From an archaeon (GTDB lineage: Archaea; Nanobdellota; Nanobdellia; Woesearchaeales; GW2011-AR9), in contig JAHFRS010000008.1 in the NCBI GenBank assembly GCA_023266155.1, forward strand, positions 8,902 through 18,201: a stretch of 9,300 nt of DNA, in the 5' to 3' direction. The position numbers were made by a program, and so were the translations under genes. The notes beneath the pieces were generated by a model, which searched no databases, was not told the DNA's origin, and saw only the letters and a program-made list of their open reading frames with translations. Each line of letters starts with the position of its first letter. Within the stretch, counting starts at the first letter, position 1. This document shows, one piece after another, positions 6,243 through 9,300 of the stretch.

Positions 6243-7304
6243 TTACCATTTAATCATATTTGTAAAGCAGCGAATTCCAAATTTATGGCTTAACAGATAG
6301 TCTAATGGTCTTTCCGTTTCCAGAATATTCTCCGCCCCCACTATTTGTTCTATTCTCCGCTTCGTTTTTGGTATTCCTCCTGCCAAGAGTAATTTTTGGT
6401 CAGGAAGGACTAGAAAATTTGCAGGAATCCTGTTCCTTTCTTCTTCAGCGACGTAAATAATTTCTGCTTTTCTTTCTTTTTTTATTCTTTCAAAAACATC
6501 TTTATTTGCAGTATACATCTCAGGATCAACTAACAATAGAGGAGTATCTTGATATATTACACCATTTACATGATAGTCAATATGACCAAGATGCTGTTGA
6601 GGAGACATAGTCTCACCAAGAATATAACAGGAGACGGGGTCGAGATAATAACAGGGCATATCCACGGGTACTATTTCTGTTTGCGGTCTAATTTGAGAAG
6701 ATACCAGGGCGAATCTTTCAAGATTAATGCCTTTGCCTCCTTCTCCGAAAGGAGAATTGTACCTAAAATCCAGGGTAACATTCCGCTCTTGCAGTAATTC
6801 TAGGAATCTTCTATTTAACCATCCTGTTGCTCGATAAGGTCCACTTGGCAGCTCTCTGCGTCTTAGAAATTCCTGCAAATGTTCACTTACTTCGTCGGTG
6901 TAGAGTTCCGGTATATGGACAGTATTGCCCCATTGCATAAAACAGTCTCGAGGTCTATCGGAGGGATGATTTGGCTTGTTCACTCTAGAGTCTCCCCTCA
7001 TAGAAGCCAAAAAACAACTTACTTTGTCACATACAACATAATCCACTTTGATGCTTTCTTCATGAAACTGCTGTGGGCCATAATAATCAGGCAGTTCTCC
7101 TCCTATTTTTTGCCAAAGATAGGGAGCATCTATTGACCACCGGTGATGGTCCACTTCAGTTTCTCCCATGAGCAAAATAGGATTATATCCCCCCTGTTGC
7201 AGGGTTTGCACTATATCCAGAACGTCTCTGTTTTCAGGAGACATATTTTCTTCTTCATCATCAATGGTGGTGCCTAAAAATAATAAGTAATTGGCTGCTG
7301 CCAT
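6243..7304 (-). CDS. Pentein-fold (guanidine-modifying superfamily) hydrolase or amidinotransferase, uncharacterised
   Basis: A 353-residue protein whose motifs match the pentein superfamily (arginine deiminase, agmatine deiminase, DDAH, amidinotransferase) in order and spacing. RPRD (117-120) with GNTV (126-129) is the RDP...GN-type segment; EGG at 188-190 is followed by Arg206; HIDYHVNGV (241-249) supplies the His-x-Asp pair; GIRCFTN at the C-terminus places the nucleophile Cys346. Asp120, Glu188, His241, Asp243 and Cys346 are all present, so it is probably active in attacking a guanidino or amidino carbon. The EGGD seen in many relatives is EGGK here. The substrate is unknown and the overall sequence matches no subfamily I can name. 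The start at 7304 is preferred to the longer frame from 7361, because a TATA box lies inside that extra 19-codon stretch 26 bp before ATG 7304, implying a leaderless mRNA. It diverges from the Nudix-HAD pair. Confidence 0.82.
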   Translation of the reverse strand: MAAANYLLFLGTTIDDEEENMSPENRDVLDIVQTLQQGGYNPILLMGETEVDHHRWSIDAPYLWQKIGGELPDYYGPQQFHEESIKVDYVVCDKVSCFLASMRGDSRVNKPNHPSDRPRDCFMQWGNTVHIPELYTDEVSEHLQEFLRRRELPSGPYRATGWLNRRFLELLQERNVTLDFRYNSPFGEGGKGINLERFALVSSQIRPQTEIVPVDMPCYYLDPVSCYILGETMSPQQHLGHIDYHVNGVIYQDTPLLLVDPEMYTANKDVFERIKKERKAEIIYVAEEERNRIPANFLVLPDQKLLLAGGIPKTKRRIEQIVGAENILETERPLDYLLSHKFGIRCFTNMIKW

Positions 7305-7326
7305 GCTAAAAAAGCAGCAAGGGTTC

Positions 7327-7334
7327 TTTATAAA
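7327..7334 (-). promoter_or_regulatory. TATA box of the pentein gene
   Basis: TTTATAAA centred 26.5 bp before ATG 7304, the same sequence and spacing as at the aminotransferase gene. It predicts a leaderless transcript and rules against the longer reading frame from 7361. Confidence 0.72.
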
Positions 7335-7365
7335 TGTTACTGCACTCAAGTAAAAAATCATAAAG

Positions 7366-7373
7366 TTTATAAA
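7366..7373 (+). promoter_or_regulatory. TATA box of the Nudix-HAD operon
   Basis: A second TTTATAAA, on the plus strand, predicts initiation near 7396 and a leader of about 27 bases that includes GGAGG. It lies 39 bp from the identical box of the divergent pentein gene, with 31 bp between them, so both promoters could share a regulator. GTG 7402, the longest possible start, is disfavoured because it would leave only about 6 bases of leader and no ribosome-binding site. Confidence 0.65.
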
Positions 7374-7413
7374 GAAAGAGGCTAAATCAGAATACTAAGC
7401 GGTGAGATGTTCT

Positions 7414-7418
7414 GGAGG
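7414..7418 (+). promoter_or_regulatory. Ribosome-binding site of the Nudix-like gene
   Basis: GGAGG lies 4 bases before ATG 7423 and 10 bases before a second in-frame ATG at 7429. The first fits the 3-8 base range of the other sites in this window. Confidence 0.65.
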
Positions 7419-7422
7419 ATTG

Positions 7423-8343
7423 ATGATCATGACTGGAAAAATAGAACCTCACAGAATTGTCGAGCTTAAAGCAGAAGATATTTTCCCATTTTACCATCTC
7501 GATCCTTTTGATTTTGGTTGCGTTAGAGAAATTGGCATTAAAGGCCACTGTAAAGGTTCTATCGAAAGGGCAGGTCGTCATATCAGTACCGCTCCACTTT
7601 TTGATCAAGGGATTCACAATCTTGAAAGTTTAGTACAGGAAGGCAAGATAGCACCGCGAGATTTTAAAGTCCGTTTTGATGGGTGTGAAGTGGTTTCCCC
7701 CAGGCGAATCGTGCCGCCGCCACATCTCGCCGTTTTCCGCTACGGGGTCACTCATTTTTATGAATGTAAAGAAGATATGAATAAAAGTAAGGAAGACGTC
7801 GTAAAACTTATGGAATTGGGAACAGAATTTCATGAGGACCAAGGATATTTTCTTGCCCGGGGAATGGGGGCAGTAGTGTTACCCATGACGTCCGATCGAA
7901 AAATAGTGGTGGGAGTTCGGAATAGCACAGAATACGATGGTGAAATTCATGGCCCGGCCGGCTGGCTGACTTTTTCACAAGACGTTGAGAAAATTTCCCC
8001 CCTAAATGATGCCTACCGTGAATTAGGGGAAGAGTTAGCGGTTTTTGCTTCCGACGTTGAGAGTATGTACTTAATGGGTGCGGTGGCGTATCGCAAAACG
8101 TTAGAGACGGATGTCATTTATTTTGCCCGCCTTACTCAGCCCTCGGCCTATTTTGAAAGCGGGGCCTGGAAGGAAGCAGTTGATGCCAAAGAACATCGCG
8201 AATTGATACTTTTATCAACGCCGGACGAGATTGATCAATTGGTAACCTCGGGAAAGCCACCGAAAGATAACCGGAAATTTGAGGTTGTGGATTCAACTCA
8301 TTATGGTTTGAGTGTCCTGCGAGACTGTTACCAACACATTTGA
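7423..8343 (+). CDS. Nudix-superfamily-like protein with N-terminal extension
   Basis: A 306-residue soluble protein. Residues 1-140 form an N-terminal region containing FRYGVTHFYE (105-114). A Nudix-like domain follows: strand GMGAVVLPM (147-155), strand KIVVGVRN (160-167), then GPAGWL (177-182) leading to AYRELGEELAV (197-207). The second half of the Nudix box, R199-E200-L201-x-E203-E204, is intact and should bind the metal. The first half (G-x5-E) is diverged. Nudix enzymes cleave a diphosphate linked to a nucleoside or another group X; the substrate is not evident. The layout (an N-terminal region with an aromatic Y-x-x-T/S-x-F turn, then a Nudix core) resembles that of the protein at 1315-2166, which suggests distant relationship. 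It is transcribed divergently from the pentein gene and is followed 5 bp later by a HAD phosphatase, so the two are probably one operon. ATG 7429 is an alternative start. Confidence 0.75.
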   Translation: MIMTGKIEPHRIVELKAEDIFPFYHLDPFDFGCVREIGIKGHCKGSIERAGRHISTAPLFDQGIHNLESLVQEGKIAPRDFKVRFDGCEVVSPRRIVPPPHLAVFRYGVTHFYECKEDMNKSKEDVVKLMELGTEFHEDQGYFLARGMGAVVLPMTSDRKIVVGVRNSTEYDGEIHGPAGWLTFSQDVEKISPLNDAYRELGEELAVFASDVESMYLMGAVAYRKTLETDVIYFARLTQPSAYFESGAWKEAVDAKEHRELILLSTPDEIDQLVTSGKPPKDNRKFEVVDSTHYGLSVLRDCYQHI

Positions 8344-8348
8344 ATTGT

Positions 8349-9059
8349 ATGAAACAAAATTTTAATCTCCGAAAGTACACATTCATCTTTGACATCGATG
8401 GAACTTTAGTCGATATGCGCACCATTTGGGAAAAAGCTTATCGGGAGCTCTATCAACAACAGCAGAACTTTTCTCTGACGGAAGAAGAATTGAAAAGCCT
8501 GTTTGGCCCGCCGGAACTGGAGGGGCATAGCAGCATTCTCCAAGGAAGAAATATCTATACCTTGGAACAGGCCCAAGGATTGACAGAAGGAACAGAAAGA
8601 ATGATGATGAAAATACTTGAGAAAACAGACCTTACTTCCTATCGCCTTTCCGGTATACCTGACGGCCTGATGGAATTACAGCGTCTTGAGGCAACTTTAA
8701 CCTGTGCTACCGGAAATCTGGAGTCAGTTGCCAAAGGGATTCTGCGGCAGTCGGAGCTGGAAAAATATTTTTCTGTCGTAGCTTGTGCTCAGCCGACGAC
8801 TAAAGACAGAAGCGAGATTATTCAGCAGGCTCTGGCCGGATTACAACAGCAAGGTCGGCCTTCTGATCAGCAAAAAACTTACGTTATTGGCGATACTCCT
8901 TCTGACATCCGCGCGGCAAAGAAATGTGGTTTGCAGTCGGTGGCGGTGGCGACAGGACATTATTCTCAGGAAGAATTGCTGAAAGAACAGCCCGATCTCG
9001 TTCTGCCGAATTTAATGGGGTATAATTGGTTCTCTTTTCTTCCCGAAAAGTTTATATAA
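8349..9059 (+). CDS. HAD-superfamily hydrolase (phosphoglycolate-phosphatase-like)
   Basis: A 236-residue haloacid-dehalogenase-type phosphatase. Motif I FDIDGTLVD (14-22) gives the nucleophile Asp15 and acid/base Asp17. The helical region about 25-95 is the C1 cap. Motif II is CATGN (119-123) with Thr121, motif III probably Lys152, and motif IV VIGDTPSDI (179-187) with Asp182 and Asp186 binding Mg2+. The order and size match phosphoglycolate phosphatase-like members, which hydrolyse small phosphate esters in the cytosol; the true substrate cannot be read from sequence. It starts 5 bp after the Nudix-like stop without a visible ribosome-binding site, so translation is probably coupled; a TTG at 8340 would overlap that stop by 4 bp and add three residues. 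Its last codons hold the TATA box of the next gene. Confidence 0.88.
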   Translation: MKQNFNLRKYTFIFDIDGTLVDMRTIWEKAYRELYQQQQNFSLTEEELKSLFGPPELEGHSSILQGRNIYTLEQAQGLTEGTERMMMKILEKTDLTSYRLSGIPDGLMELQRLEATLTCATGNLESVAKGILRQSELEKYFSVVACAQPTTKDRSEIIQQALAGLQQQGRPSDQQKTYVIGDTPSDIRAAKKCGLQSVAVATGHYSQEELLKEQPDLVLPNLMGYNWFSFLPEKFI

Positions 9060-9060
9060 A
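9051..9060 (+). promoter_or_regulatory. TATA box of the dolichol-phosphate-sugar-synthase-like gene, embedded in the HAD stop region
   Basis: TTTATATAAA overlaps the HAD stop codon (TAA 9057-9059) and is centred 26-28 bp before ATG 9083, predicting a leaderless transcript. No Shine-Dalgarno site is seen before the ATG. Confidence 0.62.
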
Positions 9061-9082
9061 AACGGCTGGGCTGGCAAAGAGA

Positions 9083-9300
9083 ATGAAACCCGTAAAACCA
9101 TCCCCACCGGCAAAATCATCTCCCCCGGAACTCAGCGTCGTTACCATCACCTACAACGAGCGTGACAATATTCGCCTCTTCATCGAGGAAGTCAATAAAG
9201 TCTTTCAGGAAAACTATCTTCATGGAGAAATTATCGTCGTGGACGACAGCTCGCCCGATGGAACGTCTGACGTCGTGCTGGAATTGAAAAAAAAGTATCC
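9083..9300 (+). CDS. Family 2 glycosyltransferase, dolichol-phosphate mannosyltransferase (DPM1)-like, N-terminal fragment
   Basis: The first 72 codons of a gene that runs off the window. After a Pro/Lys/Ser-rich leader (2-15), the frame reads ELSVVTITYNERDNI (16-30), the usual first strand and helix of GT2 enzymes with the YNE motif. It continues to EIIVVDDSSPDGTSDVV (49-65), the variant of the nucleotide-binding motif found in dolichol- and polyprenol-phosphate mannose synthases. Those enzymes load mannose or another hexose from a nucleotide sugar onto a lipid phosphate at the cytosolic membrane face, making the donor used by GT-C transferases such as the one at 4701-6242. The DxD motif and any membrane segments lie beyond the window. 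The start is set by the promoter spacing. Confidence 0.85.
   Translation, partial: MKPVKPSPPAKSSPPELSVVTITYNERDNIRLFIEEVNKVFQENYLHGEIIVVDDSSPDGTSDVVLELKKKY

Noticed and set aside
7305..7361. A 19-codon N-terminal extension of the pentein gene from ATG 7361, containing a hydrophobic-looking stretch.
   Set aside because: It spans the TTTATAAA promoter of the gene and would start upstream of the predicted transcription start, so it is not a signal peptide or coding.
1..9300. CRISPR arrays, tRNA or rRNA genes, insertion sequences and long direct repeats.
   Set aside because: Reading both strands showed no repeated spacer pattern, cloverleaf-like conserved tRNA blocks, transposase-like frames or long repeats.

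Overview
The window reads as a piece of an archaeal chromosome, about 45% GC and gene dense. The best evidence is the promoter architecture. A TTTATAAA box sits about 26 bp upstream of the ATG of two genes (the aminotransferase at 1194 and the pentein at 7304), and a TTTATATAAA box sits 26-28 bp before the glycosyltransferase start at 9083. This is the spacing expected for leaderless archaeal transcripts made from a TATA/TBP promoter. Other genes have a leader with GGAG-type Shine-Dalgarno sites. Gene content (nucleotide-sugar enzymes, GT2 and GT-C glycosyltransferases, a dolichol-phosphate-mannose-synthase-like start) fits an archaeal surface-glycan or protein-glycosylation locus. A DPANN lineage such as Woesearchaeota is possible, but nothing here proves the clade.

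Layout. Positions 1-4604 are all on the minus strand. Read in the direction of transcription, the order is: a GT2 glycosyltransferase (4604-3864), a WecB/WbpI-type UDP-sugar 2-epimerase (3867-2758) and a WbpD-type N-acetyltransferase (2777-2226), overlapping as a tight operon; then a separately promoted protein with a degenerate Nudix-like fold (2166-1315); then a separately promoted DegT-family aminotransferase (1194-118); then the first 42 codons of a probable 5-formyltetrahydrofolate cyclo-ligase (128 to beyond base 1). On the plus strand, diverging from the GT2 gene, is a multi-membrane GT-C glycosyltransferase (4701-6242). It converges with zero spacing on a minus-strand pentein-fold guanidine-modifying enzyme (7304-6243). 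That gene in turn diverges from a Nudix-like protein (7423-8343), which is followed 5 bp later by a HAD phosphatase (8349-9059). The last 218 bases hold the start of a second, dolichol-phosphate-mannose-synthase-like GT2 (9083 onward).

How the genes may work together. The aminotransferase, N-acetyltransferase and 2-epimerase match the WbpE, WbpD and WbpI steps that turn a UDP-3-keto-GlcNAc-uronate into UDP-ManNAc3NAcA-type diacetamido uronic sugars. The preceding dehydrogenase and oxidase (WbpA, WbpB) are not in this window. The GT2 enzymes would attach sugars or charge the lipid carrier, and the GT-C enzyme would use lipid-linked sugars at the outer face of the membrane. The divergent pentein / Nudix-HAD block has no known function as a unit and is the least explained part of the window. 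No RNA genes, mobile elements or CRISPR arrays were seen, and there is no stretch over 300 bases without a gene.
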